A DNA stretch of 64,000 nucleotides from Anodontia alba (Eukaryota > Mollusca > Bivalvia > Lucinida > Lucinidae). Numbering within the stretch: the stretch's first letter is position 1; each line of letters opens with the position of its first letter. Below are positions 52,329 to 62,231 of this stretch, one piece after another. The notes below the pieces were generated by a model. It searched no databases and was not told where the DNA came from. It worked only from the letters and a program-made list of their open reading frames with translations. The translations under genes were made by a program, and so were the position numbers. Location: assembly GCA_964016985.1 (NCBI GenBank), contig OZ024827.1, positions 112,582,029 to 112,646,028 of the forward strand. The letters are read 5' to 3'.

Positions 52329-53945
52329 AGCTCACCTGAGCAAAAGCTCTAGGTGAGCTATTGTGATCACCCTCTGTCCGTCGTCCGTCGTCAGTCGTTC
52401 GTCGTCAGCAATTAGTTTGTTAACACTCTAGAGGTCACAGTTTTGACCCAATCTTGATGACACTTGCCCAGAATGTTTGCCCCTTTGAAATCTAGGTCAA
52501 GTTTGATACTGGGTCATTTGGAGTCACATTTTTGAAGCAATCATCATGAATATTGCTCAAAATGTTTGCTTTGATGATTTCTAGTTCAAATTAGAAACTG
52601 GGTTACTTGGGGTCAAAAACTAGGTCACCAGGCCAAATCAAAGGAAAACCTTGTTAACACTCAAGCGGTCACATTTTTGAAGCAATCATCATGAATCTGG
52701 CTCAAAATGTTTGCCTTGATGTGTTCTAGGTCAAGTTTGAAATCGTGTCACTTGGGGTCAAAAACTAGGTCACCGGGCCAAATCAGCAGAAAAACTTGTT
52801 AACACTCTAGCGGTTACATTTTGAAGCAATCATTATGAATCTCGCTCAAAATGTTTGTCTTGATGATTTCTAGGTCAGATTTGAAACTGGGTCACTTGGG
52901 GTCAAAACCTAGGTCACCAGATCAAATCAGCAGAAAACCTTGTTAACACTCTAGCGGTCATATTTTTGAAGCAATTATCATGAATCCTGCTCAGAATGTT
53001 TGCCTTGATGATTTCTAGGTCAGTTTTGAAACTGGGTCACGTGGGGTCAAACTAGGTCAGCTGGCCACATTAGTGTAAAACCTTGTTAACACTCTAGCGT
53101 TCACATTTATGACGCAATCATCATGGATCTTGTTCAAAATGTTTGTCTTGATGATTTCTATGTCAAGTTTGAAACTGGGTCACTTGGAGTGAAAAACTAG
53201 GTCACCAGGCCAAATTAAAGGAAGACCTTGTTGACACTCTAGAGGCCACATTTTTGAAGCAACCATCATGAATCTTGCCCAAAATGTTTGCCTTGATGAT
53301 TTCTAAGTCAAATGTGAAACTGGGTCACGTGGGATCAAAAACTAGGTCACCAAGCCAAATCAAAGGAAAACCTTGTTAACACTCTAGCGGTCACATTTTT
53401 TTTAATAATCATCATAAATTTTGCTCAAAATGTTCGTCTTGATGATTTCTAGATGTCAGAAACTAGGTCACCAGACCAAATCAAAGGAAAACATTGTTGA
53501 CGCTCTAGAGGTCACATTTTTTAAGTGATCATCATGAATCTTGCTTAAAATGTTTGTCTTGATGTTTTCTAGGTAACGTATATTTCACTACCCAGTGACT
53601 TTCTTAAGTTTTTCCGTTTTGGTCAGTTTCTCAGTAGTTATTGGTCCTACAGAGTGATATTTGGTACTTGTGAAGTGTTTGTGTTTAGGTCAGTTTCTCA
53701 GTAACTATTGCTCCTACAGCCAGTGATACTTAGTACATGCATACATCTTAGCATGACCTCTTGAGTGCAGTCATCCATATTTGAGCTTGACCTCTATTTC
53801 ACAGTCCATTAGACATGCTACATTGTCGTACTTGTTAATATAATCATTTTGATTCGAATGTTTGCATTAATCGGTTCTAGGTCAGATTCTCAAAGTGCTA
53901 TGATACTCAGGTGAGCGTTACAGGGCCATCATGGCCCTCTTGTTT
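52329..53945 (+). repeat. M repeat, full length: about 145-bp tandem units between inverted ends
   Basis: It starts AGCTCACCTGAGCAAAAGCT and CACCCTCTGTCCGTCGTCCGTCG. Seven to eight units follow, with GTTAACACTCTAGCGGTCAC, AAGCAATCATCATGAATC, CTCAAAATGTTTGCCTTGATG and GGTCAAAAACTAGGTCACC. A non-repeated tail leads to ACTCAGGTGAGCGTTACAGGGCCATCATGGCCCTCTTGTTT. CTCACCTGAG and CTCAGGTGAG are exact inverted decamers at the ends, and AGGGCCATCATGGCCCT is a 3' hairpin. I know this repeat type as abundant in bivalves. Its transposition class is unclear to me; a Helitron-related origin is possible but unproved. Confidence 0.8.
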
Positions 53946-53979
53946 ATACTTACCATGTTTCATATAAAGTCTTTAATTA

Positions 53980-54060
53980 TTTAATGGAAACAGTGTAGAC
54001 CCCAATCATACGCCGCGTTCTGCGGCGACTGACCTGAGTCTACATTGTTTGCCAATGTCC
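53980..54060. mobile_element. B-core hairpin
   Basis: GGAAACAGTGTAGACCCCAATCATACGCCGCG faces GCGGCGACTGACCTGAGTCTACATTGTTTGCC. Confidence 0.6.
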
Positions 54061-54354
54061 CTTTTATGGGACGCTATGCCAGTGTCCCTTTTATGGGACA
54101 CTGTGGTAATGAATTTCCAGTTGTTTTAGAAGATATCCGATTACTATATATAAATACGGTGCCTGAGCGAAAACAGTGTAGACCCTTGCTTGTTGACGGT
54201 TGGCAAACAGAGTAGACCCTGATCAATCAGCATTTTAAACACATCAGCTGACAGTAAATTGAATATTTTAGTGGGCGTATGCAGCTTCGCAAACTTCATT
54301 GCAGCATATGAAGATACTTAATAAAACCGAGTCTCCTATGTTCGTTCTTTTACC
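54061..54354. other. Short B relics
   Basis: AGTGTCCCTTTTATGGGACACT (54072-54104) is a small dyad. GAAAACAGTGTAGACCC and GGCAAACAGAGTAGACCCTGATCA are solitary B arms. Confidence 0.4.
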
Positions 54355-54445
54355 ATCAGGTACGCAACGTTGAGAAAACGTCGCATCAACGTCGATGCAA
54401 CGTCATGACGTTGCATCGACGTTGATACGACGTTGTATAAAAGCC
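54355..54445. mobile_element. F-family palindrome
   Basis: CATCAGGTACGCAACGTTGAG, CGTCGCATCAACGTCGATGCAACGTCATGACGTTGCATCGACG and GATACGACGTTGTATAAAAGCCCGATG. Confidence 0.7.
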
Positions 54446-54578
54446 CGATGTATTGTGTGTTCTTTGTTTTCGAAGGTAATCTTTTAGATTTTTATTGTTC
54501 AAATTTTAGGACAGGTATGATCATGAGTACACGTGTCCGAATGTTCAAGGTCAATAATGCGGTATTTCTCTTTTTCAG

Positions 54579-54739
54579 TCTGATGCAAAGATGGTTTTAG
54601 ATGTTATAGCCCGGATGGAGGACACTGAACCCTTCTCTGAAGATCTTCTAGGGGCCATGAAGCGTCTATGGCAAGATGTCGGAGTACAAGAATGCTTCGG
54701 CCGTTCTAATGAATATCAACTTAATGACTCCGCTAAATA
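54579..54739 (+). CDS. GNAO1: G protein alpha subunit, Go class: internal exon 4
   Basis: The exon starts after CTCTTTTTCAG and ends before GTAAGAAC, giving 161 nt: 53 codons plus the first two bases (TA) of a split Tyr codon. It reads [20 protein letters not shown], then a helix with [15 protein letters not shown], then [12 protein letters not shown]. The phrase MEDTEPFS and the QECF segment are Go-type rather than Gi-type. [10 protein letters not shown] is near universal in the Gi/o class. It forms the second half of the helical domain. Phase 0 entry joins exactly to the preceding exon at 19328, and the TA end joins the T at 59514 to restore Tyr. No stop or frameshift is present, so this looks like a functional gene and not a processed copy. 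Confidence 0.95.
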
Positions 54740-54784
54740 GTAAGAACTTTAAGGAAATTTATAACTTTTTAGGGAAGATACCCA

Positions 54785-55062
54785 TTTGAAACTCGTTTCG
54801 CCTTCCTTCTGAAAAAGATCTACTCTAAAAAGAAAGAATTTGCTCCCTTGGGAGCGAATTCTTTCCTTTAAGAGTAGATTCTTTTTCAGAAAGATGGTCT
54901 ACTTTAAAAATACCCTTTTGAAATGGGGTTCACTCTAAAAGGACACAATTCGCTCCCTTTCTTTTTGGAGTTGACTCCTTTTCTGAAAGGGCTTGGTGAA
55001 CAGGAAATCAAACAGGAAGTCGCAAAAGTTGTCTCTCTCTTGCGAAAATGGCTGAAAATCTT
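54785..55062. mobile_element. D-family MITE, long form with repeated arms
   Basis: It begins 45 bp after the exon 4 end. CGCCTTCCTTCTGAAAAAGAT, AAAGAAAGAATTTGCTCCC and GGGAGCGAATTCTTTCCTTT form the hairpin. A second half arm follows (CACTCTAAAAGGACACAATTCGCTCCC), then AGGAAATCAAACAGGAAGTCGCAAAAGTTGTC. Confidence 0.65.
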
Positions 55063-55350
55063 CCAGGTGTATCCTTTTACCTTGGCAGAGTTTTGGCTAT
55101 TTTTACAAGGAAGGCAACTTTTTTTACTTTTGGCTTTTGTTTTTCTGCATTCCAAGCCCCGTCTGTTAAGGAATGTACTATAAAAGGAATAAATGCTCCC
55201 ACATGCAGCAAAAAGGTTTCTTTTTTTCTTTTTTTCTTTTTTAAATGAGACATCTCTTTAGACGGAAGGCCAAAACAATTTTGATAGGGTTGCCTACCTT
55301 GAAAGTGTGTCCACTTCCTTAAAACCACAAAACAATAAAAGAAGGACCGC
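55063..55350. other. Intronic stretch with D-like flank
   Basis: T-rich tract at 55218-55245. AAACAATTTTGATAGGGTTGCCTACC is a flank seen near other D copies. The frames here are unsupported. Confidence 0.4.
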
Positions 55351-55572
55351 CATAATCCTAAGTATTGGGACAGGCAGGCCTGAGCAAACAGTGTCGACCC
55401 AGATCAGACGCCGCAGAACGCGGCGTCTGATCAGGATCTACACTGTTTGCCACTCATTCAGCAATATTTTAGACACATCAACTGGCAGTAAAATGGACTG
55501 CTCATATGTCAATAAAATAAAAGTATGGTTAGGAGTTGAGGTGTCCCAATAGTTAGGATAAATACGGTACAT
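55351..55572. mobile_element. S/B-type MITE
   Basis: CATAATCCTAAGTATTGGGACAGGCAGGCCTGAGCAAACAGTG leads to the hairpin GACGCCGCAGAACGCGGCGTC. GCCACTCATTCAGCAATATTTTAGAC and AGGTGTCCCAATAGTTAGGATAAATACGG then mirror the start. Confidence 0.65.
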
Positions 55573-55606
55573 TTACAAAAATCAAAGCACTGAGAGCACT
55601 GGTGTT

Positions 55607-55970
55607 TCGATTGTCTCTTAGTGTTAACTGGGTAAATGGTCCGGAACGGGAACTTAAGATTGTTTCATTTAACCCTTAACTTCCTGTATTTTAAGCAAAC
55701 AATGCAGACCCTGAACAAACGCCGCGTTCTGTGGCGTCTGATCTGGGTCTGCACTGTTTGCCACTATCCCAGTCATGGTTTTACAGATAACCCTCTTTAC
55801 ACGGCACTCCGACGTCACAGCGATAAGAATAGCTCGGCTGTAAATAACCGTTACCTGGATTTTGTACAAACGCGTGGTTGAATTTCATTGGTCAATGATA
55901 ATCACGTGGACAACAACCTTAAGGAAATGTTGGCGTTTGTATACTATGGCTCGATTGTAAACAATCGACC
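55607..55970 (+). mobile_element. B1-family MITE
   Basis: TTTCGATTGTC to ACAATCGACC. It carries TTAACCCTTAACTTCCTGTA, the hairpin (CGCCGCGTTCTGTGGCG), CTCCGACGTCACAGC, AATAACCGTTACCTGGATTT, CATTGGTCAATGATAATCACGTGGACAAC and GGCGTTTGTATACTATGGC. Confidence 0.75.
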
Positions 55971-56191
55971 TAAGAAAACAGGGGCACAAGAAACATGTGC
56001 GAGCCTGACGCGACTAGGAAGTCCCAGATCGGCCTGCGCATTCGCCCAGGGCTGTTCAGGACGGCACTGTTCGCACATAACCATTAAATTATATTGAAAT
56101 CTATATAGCGTTTTTCATGTAGTCTGGTCAGAGCCTGCGCTGTTCACACTTGGCAGTTTTAAGGTTTTATATGAGGGTCACTGATGAGGCC

Positions 56192-56449
56192 CATTACGAG
56201 AAAATGCCTATTCAAATATACTTAATAATTTACCACAAAAATTGAAAATTTTTAGATAAAAAAAATCTGATATTCTTCATATTTCTGTTCAAAGCATAGA
56301 TTGTGGGTACTCGTTAGAACCGCCTCGCCACAGTCTATGTTATTAAGCAGAAATAATAAAAAATAATGTACACCCCTGTAATCCCCAGTTTTACTACATA
56401 AAAGTTGGGTTTAAGGGGTTCAAAATTATATAGGCATGTTTTCCTGATG
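56192..56449 (-). mobile_element. A-family MITE, copy 18 (inverted)
   Basis: CATTACGAGAAAATGCCTAT to ATAGGCATGTTTTCCTGATG. One hairpin arm is deleted (GAACCGCCTCGCCACAGTCTATG). The flanking bases C and T differ. Confidence 0.85.
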
Positions 56450-57164
56450 TAATTAGCCGAAATTAGCTTGTTTAGTTCAGAAACCGTGATACTTCAGCAA
56501 CTTTTAGTTTTATCATTGACCTCAAGGGTTGTTCCTGTTACTGCTTTTGGTATGTCGACCTAATAGTAATTTATGAGAAATACGGTAATACATTTTGTTC
56601 TTGAATGGTAAACTTAAACGTTTCTAAGTACAAATGTGACATTGCGATCGCGTTTACTCTTAGAATTGAGTTTTGCAAAACCACATTCATCAGAATATTG
56701 TGGATATTGAACCTCAAGATAAGATGACAGCTACAGAAGCCTATATGTGACATTGTGTTGGGTGTTTCGTGTTTGTAACTTCAACTTCCGTGTCTTGATT
56801 TTTTAAAGTAACCGCCAAGGTACTGGCAACGCATGATCAGTAACTTAACCGTACAATTACAGGTATTTCTTATAGTGTAGCATATAAAATGCTAAAAAAA
56901 AATAACAAACATTTTTTCTGTTTTACCTAACTTTCTTGTATGTACTTTTATCGAACCCTTTAAAAGGCAAAACGCACATGCCAAAAGACGCAACACAGAA
57001 CACAAAAGCGAAAACTCAAAACATTAAACTCAAAAATCAAAACACGGCATCTAGTAACAAATTATAAACGCAGAATTCAAACATCCTTACCCTATAAAAG
57101 CCTATATGTGACTTTGTGTTTTGTGTTAGGAACCTGTGCTATTTGCGTATTATTAACGGAAATT
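56450..57164. other. Intronic stretch without recognised element
   Basis: GCCTATATGTGACATTGTGTTGGGTGTTTCGTG (56740) and GCCTATATGTGACTTTGTGTTTTGTG (57100) form a roughly 360-bp spaced direct repeat. An A-rich segment with AAAACNCAAAA motifs lies at 56970-57060. No gene is visible. Confidence 0.45.
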
Positions 57165-57612
57165 AGGTCGATTGATTACAATCGAGCCGTAGTATACAAA
57201 CGCCAAAATTTCCTTAAGGTAGTTGCCCACGTGTTGGACGAAAGCCAGGTAACGGTTATTTACAGCCGCGCTATTCTTGTCGCTATGACGTCAGGGTGCA
57301 GTGTAAAGAAGGTTATCTGTAAAACCTTGACTGGGACATTGGCAAACGATGCAAACCCAGCTCCCAGTAAGCATTCTTTATAAATCTACAGCGGGCCGTT
57401 ATCGGCCCGTCAGGGTAGCTGACGGGCCGATAACGGCCCGCTATAGATTTATAAAGAATGCTAGCTGGGATCAGGGATCAGACGCCGCAGAACGTCTGAT
57501 CAGGGTCTGCACTGTTTGCTTAAATTACAGGAAGTTAAGGGTTAAATGAAACAGTCTTTAATTCTCGTTCAGGACCATTTTCCCAGAGACAGTCGACCCA
57601 GACAATCGACCC
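57165..57612 (-). mobile_element. B1-family MITE interrupted by palindrome Q
   Basis: GGTCGATTGATTACAATCGAGCC to GACAATCGACCC. CCCACGTGTTGG (E-box), GGTAACGGTTATTTACAGCC and CTATGACGTCAGGG (CRE, about 57285) are present. The B hairpin is split after GCAAACCCAG. Confidence 0.75.
57362..57470. mobile_element. Q: GC-rich near-perfect palindrome nested in B1
   Basis: TCCCAGTAAGCATTCTTTAT, AAATCTACAGCGGGCCG and TTATCGGCCCGTCAG are mirrored almost exactly after a 5-nt centre (GGTAG). It was seen once in the window. It also contains a shorter self-complementary GGGCCGTTATCGGCCC motif in each arm. Confidence 0.8.
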
Positions 57613-57667
57613 ACCAGTTCTGTCAGTACTTTGATTTTCCATGGCGTGGCTCATATTATTGGAATGA

Positions 57668-57900
57668 AAGCCAGCGCACGACAAAACCTACAATAAGACC
57701 TGTATAACCAGCTAAGACTAAGATCAGCCTATATATAGAGTATCCACCCAGTATGGCAAAGGTTTTCGTTCATCCCTCTTTGGATAGCCCGGAGGCTGTA
57801 GAAGGCATATGCGATCAGCGGAGACTGATCACATCGCAGGCTGATCTGAGTCTTCGCTGGTCGCACAAGTCTTGTTCTAGGTTTTGTCGTGCGCTGGCTC
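57668..57900. mobile_element. N-family MITE enclosing an E-type hairpin
   Basis: Ends AGCCAGCGCACGACAAAACC and GGTTTTGTCGTGCGCTGGCT are exact inverted repeats of about 20 bp, followed by less exact pairing (TACAATAAGAC with GTCTTGTTCTA). The interior contains GATCAGCGGAGACTGATC and TCGCAGGCTGATCTGAGTCTTCGCTGG. Confidence 0.75.
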
Positions 57901-58559
57901 AAAAATGTATCTTATCCGGTTCGTAACACTGCAAACTTCGTGGGTTTCTATCCGACTGGTAGGAGAGGAACATTTTTATGTATACCGACTCCTTTGCCGG
58001 ACATGTTTTGTTTTGTCATGCTTGCATTTATTGTGGTCAATTTTGTCATGTTAACATTGTGGTCAACTTCTTCCATGTCTGTCCAAAATGCTTCCTATTT
58101 TCTTTCTGCTTGCACATTCATTTGTTTTATATATTTATATATTTGTGTTTATGTTCGGACCTGCTTAATGTCCGGACCTGCTTCAGGAGGCAGGGGTGAG
58201 GTTTCGATCGAGTAAAGTAAGAGTTTGTGCTGATTGTTCCAAGTTGGTTCCTATGTTGCAGTTCTCTGTTTGTACGTCGGTTAATGCAACTGTGTTGTTG
58301 TGCCTTACCATTTTATATTAACCCATTTAAGCCTTGCGTCCCATAAAAGGGACATAGGCATTGTATTAATACAATATATCAATTTATTAAACCTTTCTTG
58401 GATACAAAAAATGTCTATTTTTGAGGAATACGGAGCTTTTGAGGATAATATTTCATTCAGTAGCTGAATTGGCTAATCTAGCTTAACGAATGTATGCTAG
58501 ACATTACAACTTGTATATTCAACTATATACATGTACTAAGTTAACGTGAAGGTAACCTG
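57901..58559. other. Intronic stretch without recognised element
   Basis: The 108-codon frame at 57889-58215 includes hydrophobic runs but no domain, and begins inside N. I do not call it a gene. Confidence 0.4.
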
Positions 58560-59060
58560 ATACACTTATAGATTTTCTCCATTTTACAAGGGAGACAACT
58601 TTTGTGACTTCCTGTTTGCTTTTCCCTTTGCCTTCTGAGGAGATCTATTCTAAAAGGAAAGAATTCGCTCCCCATTACGAAAACACGCCTATTCAAACAT
58701 GCTGAAAATTTAACCACCAAAAAATGAAAATTTTCAGATGAAAAATTCAGATATTTTTCATATTTCTGATCAAAACCTAGATTGTGAGTACTCGTTAGAA
58801 CCGCCTCGCCGAGGCGGTTCTAACGAGTACACACAATCTATGTTTTTGAGCAGAAATAAGAAAATTAATGTATACCCCTGTAAACCCCAGTTTTATTATA
58901 TAAAAGTGGGGTTTAAGGGGGTTAAAATTATATAGGCGTGTTCTCGTGATGCATGGGGAGCGAATTCTTATCTTTTAGAGTAGACCACTTTTTCAAGAGG
59001 GCGCAAAACGATTCTGATAGAGCTACCTCCCTTTAGAGTGAATCTGTTTCCCTTAACACC
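58560..59060. mobile_element. D-family MITE split at its centre by an A-family MITE
   Basis: CAAGGGAGACAACTTTTGTGACTTCCTGTTTGC, AAAAGGAAAGAATTCGCTCCC before, and ATGGGGAGCGAATTCTTATCTTTTAG, then AGAGCTACCTCCCTTTAG after, the insertion. Joining the two sides gives CGCTCCCCATGGGGAGCG, an exact palindrome. Confidence 0.75.
58673..58951 (-). mobile_element. A-family MITE, copy 19 (nested at the D dyad centre)
   Basis: CATTACGAAAACACGCCTAT to ATAGGCGTGTTCTCGTGATG. The hairpin is perfect at the tip (CGCCTCGCCGAGGCG). C flanks both sides. Confidence 0.92.
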
Positions 59061-59099
59061 ATTTAGGTTCACAAATTGTCTACGTCAGGTGTGAGCGTC

Positions 59100-59330
59100 G
59101 GTAAGGCCCTCCCAGTGGGGATCCATGTTCCCTTGTTCTCTAAAAAATAATCGGCCTTGTTCTCTTGTTCCCTAAAAGTGATTTTCAAAATGTGTCCATG
59201 TTCCCTGTTCCCCAAAATGAGTTTCGTTCCCCTGTTCCCTTAAAGTATTTGCCAAAGTTCCTTTGTTCTCTGGAAAACAATTGGCATGTTCCCTTCTTCC
59301 CCAAACCCCTGGGAAGCCCTCGACGGCAGC
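59100..59330. repeat. Diverged TGTTCCC repeats
   Basis: Irregular repeats of CATGTTCCCTTGTTCTCTAAAA with spacings of about 35-45 bp. They are compositionally biased but not coding. Confidence 0.65.
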
Positions 59331-59513
59331 AGCGTCGTACACGCCCCGCTATCAAATGTTATCGTAAAAACAGGATTTTCATATGTAAGGAAAAGGCTAC
59401 GTTTTATTATTATTGTTGTTTGCTTTAGATCTCACTTTTGTTTTTACTGAACCTGACAGATGACGTATATGAACAAATACAGTTATAGAATAACATTATT
59501 TTGTACTTTTCAG

Positions 59514-59642
59514 TTTCCTAGATGATCTTGATCGATTAGGAGGAAGTGAATACATGCCTACCGAACAAGATATTTTACGAACACGTGTAAAGACGACGGG
59601 AATAGTTGAAGTTCATTTCTCTTTTAAAAATTTAAATTTTAA
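59514..59642 (+). CDS. GNAO1: G protein alpha subunit, Go class: internal exon 5 with switch I
   Basis: This 129-nt exon lies between acceptor TACTTTTCAG and donor GTAAGT. It encodes [19 protein letters not shown] followed by [18 protein letters not shown] and NLNF, then ends in AA of a split Lys. [11 protein letters not shown] is switch I. The second Arg is the transition-state arginine that cholera toxin ADP-ribosylates in some alpha subunits. The first Thr of TTG coordinates Mg2+. Both are intact, so GTP hydrolysis should be possible. [16 protein letters not shown] supports Go over Gs, Gq and G12. A family-A MITE begins only 36 bp after the exon end, at 59679. The residues GGSEYM and SFKNLNFK vary from the usual Go sequence. 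Confidence 0.95.
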
Positions 59643-59678
59643 GTAAGTTTCGTGTCTTCTGTAGTTTTTACCATCAAG

Positions 59679-59942
59679 CATCACGAAAACATACCTATAT
59701 AATTTTGACCCCCTTAAACCCCACTTTTGTATAGTAAAACTGGGGTTTACAGGGGTATACATTATTTTTCTTATTTCTGCTCAAAACATAGATTGTGTGT
59801 ACTCGCGAGGCGGTTCTAACGAGTACCCACAATCTATGTTTTGTGCAGAAATATAAAAAAATATCTGAGTTTTTTATCTGAAAATTTTCAGCTTTTGGAG
59901 ATAAAATTTTCTATATATTTGAATAGGCGTGTTTTCGTAATG
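59679..59942 (+). mobile_element. A-family MITE, copy 20, 36 bp after exon 5
   Basis: CATCACGAAAACATACCTAT to AATAGGCGTGTTTTCGTAATG. The hairpin left arm lost CGTTAGAACCGCC (GTGTACTCGCGAGGCGGTTC). G flanks both sides. Confidence 0.9.
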
Positions 59943-60079
59943 GGCACGTTATACGAAAAAGTGCCTTTGGGACAACAGCGGGCAGCGAATATCCAGATCA
60001 GCCCGTGCGCCCACGTATTCTGAGCAGGGCCTTTAATTGCCGTGCTGCCCACTCACAGAATTATTGAATATTGTAGATA

Positions 60080-60250
60080 CAGCTGACTCTCATTATCTCA
60101 AACGTCAAAGGATCAGAATTTTTGGTTTGAGATGAAAGAGTTGGACAGAAAAAAAACACATCGCAAACTAAACCAATGCTTTCCTTTGTTTAGTCTAATT
60201 TAAACAACAGTTTGAGTTTTCAGTGTTTGAGATAACGAGAGTCAACGATG
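60080..60250. mobile_element. J-family pogo-like MITE, short
   Basis: CAGCTGACTCTCATTATCTC and GAGATAACGAGAGTCAACGATG, with TA on both sides (60078-60079 and 60251-60252). The AT microsatellite of the other copy is absent. Confidence 0.65.
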
Positions 60251-60290
60251 TATAGCACAGGCCCTTATCTGATTGTGCAGCTTGGCTCCC

Positions 60291-60803
60291 TGGGCTCAGT
60301 TGTTCAAAGCATCGTTAGCTTAACGAGTCAGTTAATGACAAACTCATCAACTATTGTAGATAAGGTCTTTTCAAATGCATTGATATTTTTGCTGCAAAAA
60401 TGTGAGCAGCTTTTCACAATGTTCATCACGAAAACACGCCTATATAATTTTGACCCCCTCAAACCCCACTTTTATATAGTAAAACTGGGGTTTACAGGGG
60501 TATATATAATATTTTTCTTATTTCCGCTCAAAATCATAGATTGTGGTACTCGTTAGAACCGCCTCGTCGAGGCGGTTCTAACGAGTACCCGCAATCTATG
60601 TTTGCGCAGAAATAGGAAAAATATCAGCGTTTTTCATCTGAAAATTTTCAGTTTTTGGAGATAAAATTTTCTATATATTTGAATAGGCGTGTTTTCGTAA
60701 TGTTCAGCAAAAGATATCAATGTATTATTTATCACATTTCAAGATTTCAGTTTTAATGTCACGTTAGCTAACAACTTCGTTAGGATTTTTAACAACTGGG
60801 TCC
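60291..60803. mobile_element. C-family MITE interrupted by an A-family MITE
   Basis: TGGGCTCAGTTGTTCAAAGC, TTAGCTTAACGAG and GCTGCAAAAATGTGAGCAGC before, and TTCAGCAAAAGATATC, CACGTTAGCTAACAACTTCGTTAGG, AACAACTGGGTCC after, A copy 21. Confidence 0.75.
60424..60702 (+). mobile_element. A-family MITE, copy 21 (nested in C)
   Basis: CATCACGAAAACACGCCTAT to AATAGGCGTGTTTTCGTAATG. The hairpin is nearly perfect. T flanks both sides. Confidence 0.92.
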
Positions 60804-60904
60804 ATTTATTTATGTACTTCTTGACCAGAATGACGGGTATAAGCCAAGTGTCACACCATAGATGTATTTGAAATATGCAGATGTAGATTTATGCATTGAC
60901 ATAG

Positions 60905-61077
60905 TTTAAACGCTTAGCACTGTGGGTAAAATTTTCAGCAGACGACATTTTAAAATATTTTTCTTATTTTTTCCCAGACAAGTGGCATGAAATGTCAAAA
61001 TCTGTTTTCTGGGAAAATAAGAAAAATGTCATCAATTTGTCGTCTGCTAAATTAGCCCAGAAAGTGGTAAAGGTTAA
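60905..61077. mobile_element. O-family palindromic MITE, shortened
   Basis: TTTAAACGCTTAGCACTGTGG, CAGCAGACGACATTTTAAAAT and GTGGCATGAAATGTCAAAATC, then GTCGTCTGCTAAATTAGCCC and GTAAAGGTTAA. Confidence 0.65.
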
Positions 61078-61329
61078 AATGGTAACTGGCAGGTTAATGT
61101 GAATTTGGTGCACCACGCATGAAAACTGATCTTATATTGTTTCGAACAGTGATGGTTGATCTGCACCTTCTCTGTTTGTCAATGCAGGGGCGGATTCAGA
61201 GGGGGTTCGGGTTGGGGGCGGGGGTTCAGTCGAATCACCTTTGACTCAAAATTTCATGTGTATGGAAACTTTCGGATAAATTTGATAAATTTGGGATACC
61301 GTATTTACCCTAAATATTCACACGTCTTA

Positions 61330-61438
61330 CCCAGTGGGCACATGACGTTTATACAACGTCGTCTCAACGTCGATGCAACGTCATGACGTTGCATCGACGT
61401 TGAGGCGACGTTGTATAGACGTCATGTGTCTGCTGGGT
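61330..61438. mobile_element. F-family palindrome nested in S
   Basis: CCCAGTGGGCACATGACGTT, ACAACGTCGTCTCAACGTCGATGCAACG, its complement and CGTCATGTGTCTGCTGGG. One of the most perfect F copies in the window. Confidence 0.8.
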
Positions 61439-61637
61439 ACTTTTTATCTTATACTTCTCTTCAACAAGTCCATTTTCTACCCATGATTATGTGTAAAATT
61501 GCTGGATGAGTGTCAAACAGATTAGACCCTGATCAGACGCCGCGTTCTGCGGCGTCTGATCTGGATCTTCACTGTTTGCTGACTTAAAGGTATGTTTGTC
61601 CGAATACATACAGGGTATGGTAATATTATCAAATCGA

Positions 61638-61698
61638 CCCCCCTCCCCCCCCCCCCCACCCCCCGAACACACACATACATACACGCACACACACACCC
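61638..61698. repeat. C-rich and CA microsatellite
   Basis: CCCCCCTCCCCCCCCCCCCC is followed by ACACACATACATACACGCACACACACACCCC. Frames giving SGGGGG or CVCVY runs come from it. Confidence 0.85.
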
Positions 61699-61805
61699 CT
61701 CAGAAATCATTCGCCCCTGCAATGCACTCTACAGTATCCTCTGATTCTATAAACGATGGCCCTGATCGGATTGCGCAGATGCGCGGGCTGACCTTGGCAT
61801 TCGAA

Positions 61806-62003
61806 GCGTCTGGGTGACTGAGCAGTTAACGCTCCCGACTTCGAACCAAGATGTCCCGGGTTCGAATCCTGCTCGAGGCGGAATTCAGTCGCCCATGCCT
61901 GTACTTTGCTTGATTGCACAGAGACTTTCATTATTACCCTTCCATCGTTTAGATATGACTTAAACAATGTTGAAAGGGACGTTAAACAACAAAGTATCAT
62001 TAT
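61806..62003 (+). mobile_element. tRNA-derived SINE
   Basis: The tRNA-like head (GTGACTGAGCAGTTAACGC as A box, GGTTCGAATCC as a perfect B box at 61859-61869) gives an internal Pol III promoter. The body ends with ATGTTGAAAGGGACGTTAAACAACAAA. I recognise this as the conserved 3' core found in many mollusc SINEs. Confidence 0.75.
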
Positions 62004-62231
62004 GCTCATGACATTCGTTCCCCGCCTTTGACGTAAGGGTCCATTTCTATGTGTTGCGTGTTATTGATAATCTGATAACATATTACGAGTAGTGCTACAT
62101 TTGCTCAATAAAGTATGGTAAATTAAAAGGTGAGTCTAAAATAAGTTTCTTTCTAGGTTAAAAAATAGTGTTCAATATTTTTTTTACCATCAATTAGTTT
62201 CTGTCATAGTTCAAGCCATGATAACAACCAC
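62004..62231. other. Intronic stretch without recognised element
   Basis: Nothing is recognised. Confidence 0.35.

Larger units (their letters stand above)
61186..61720. mobile_element. S-family hAT-like MITE with nested F and C/CA tracts
   Basis: CAGGGGCGGATTCAGAGGGG at the left and GAAATCATTCGCCCCTG at the right. CAATG directly precedes and follows the element, consistent with a short target duplication. The interior has the B hairpin (61515-61580, CGCCGCGTTCTGCGGCG). Confidence 0.7.

Noticed and set aside
57889..58215. 108-codon frame with hydrophobic stretches
   Set aside because: It begins within the N-family MITE. The hydrophobicity reflects T-rich sequence, and an overlapping frame gives a similar length.
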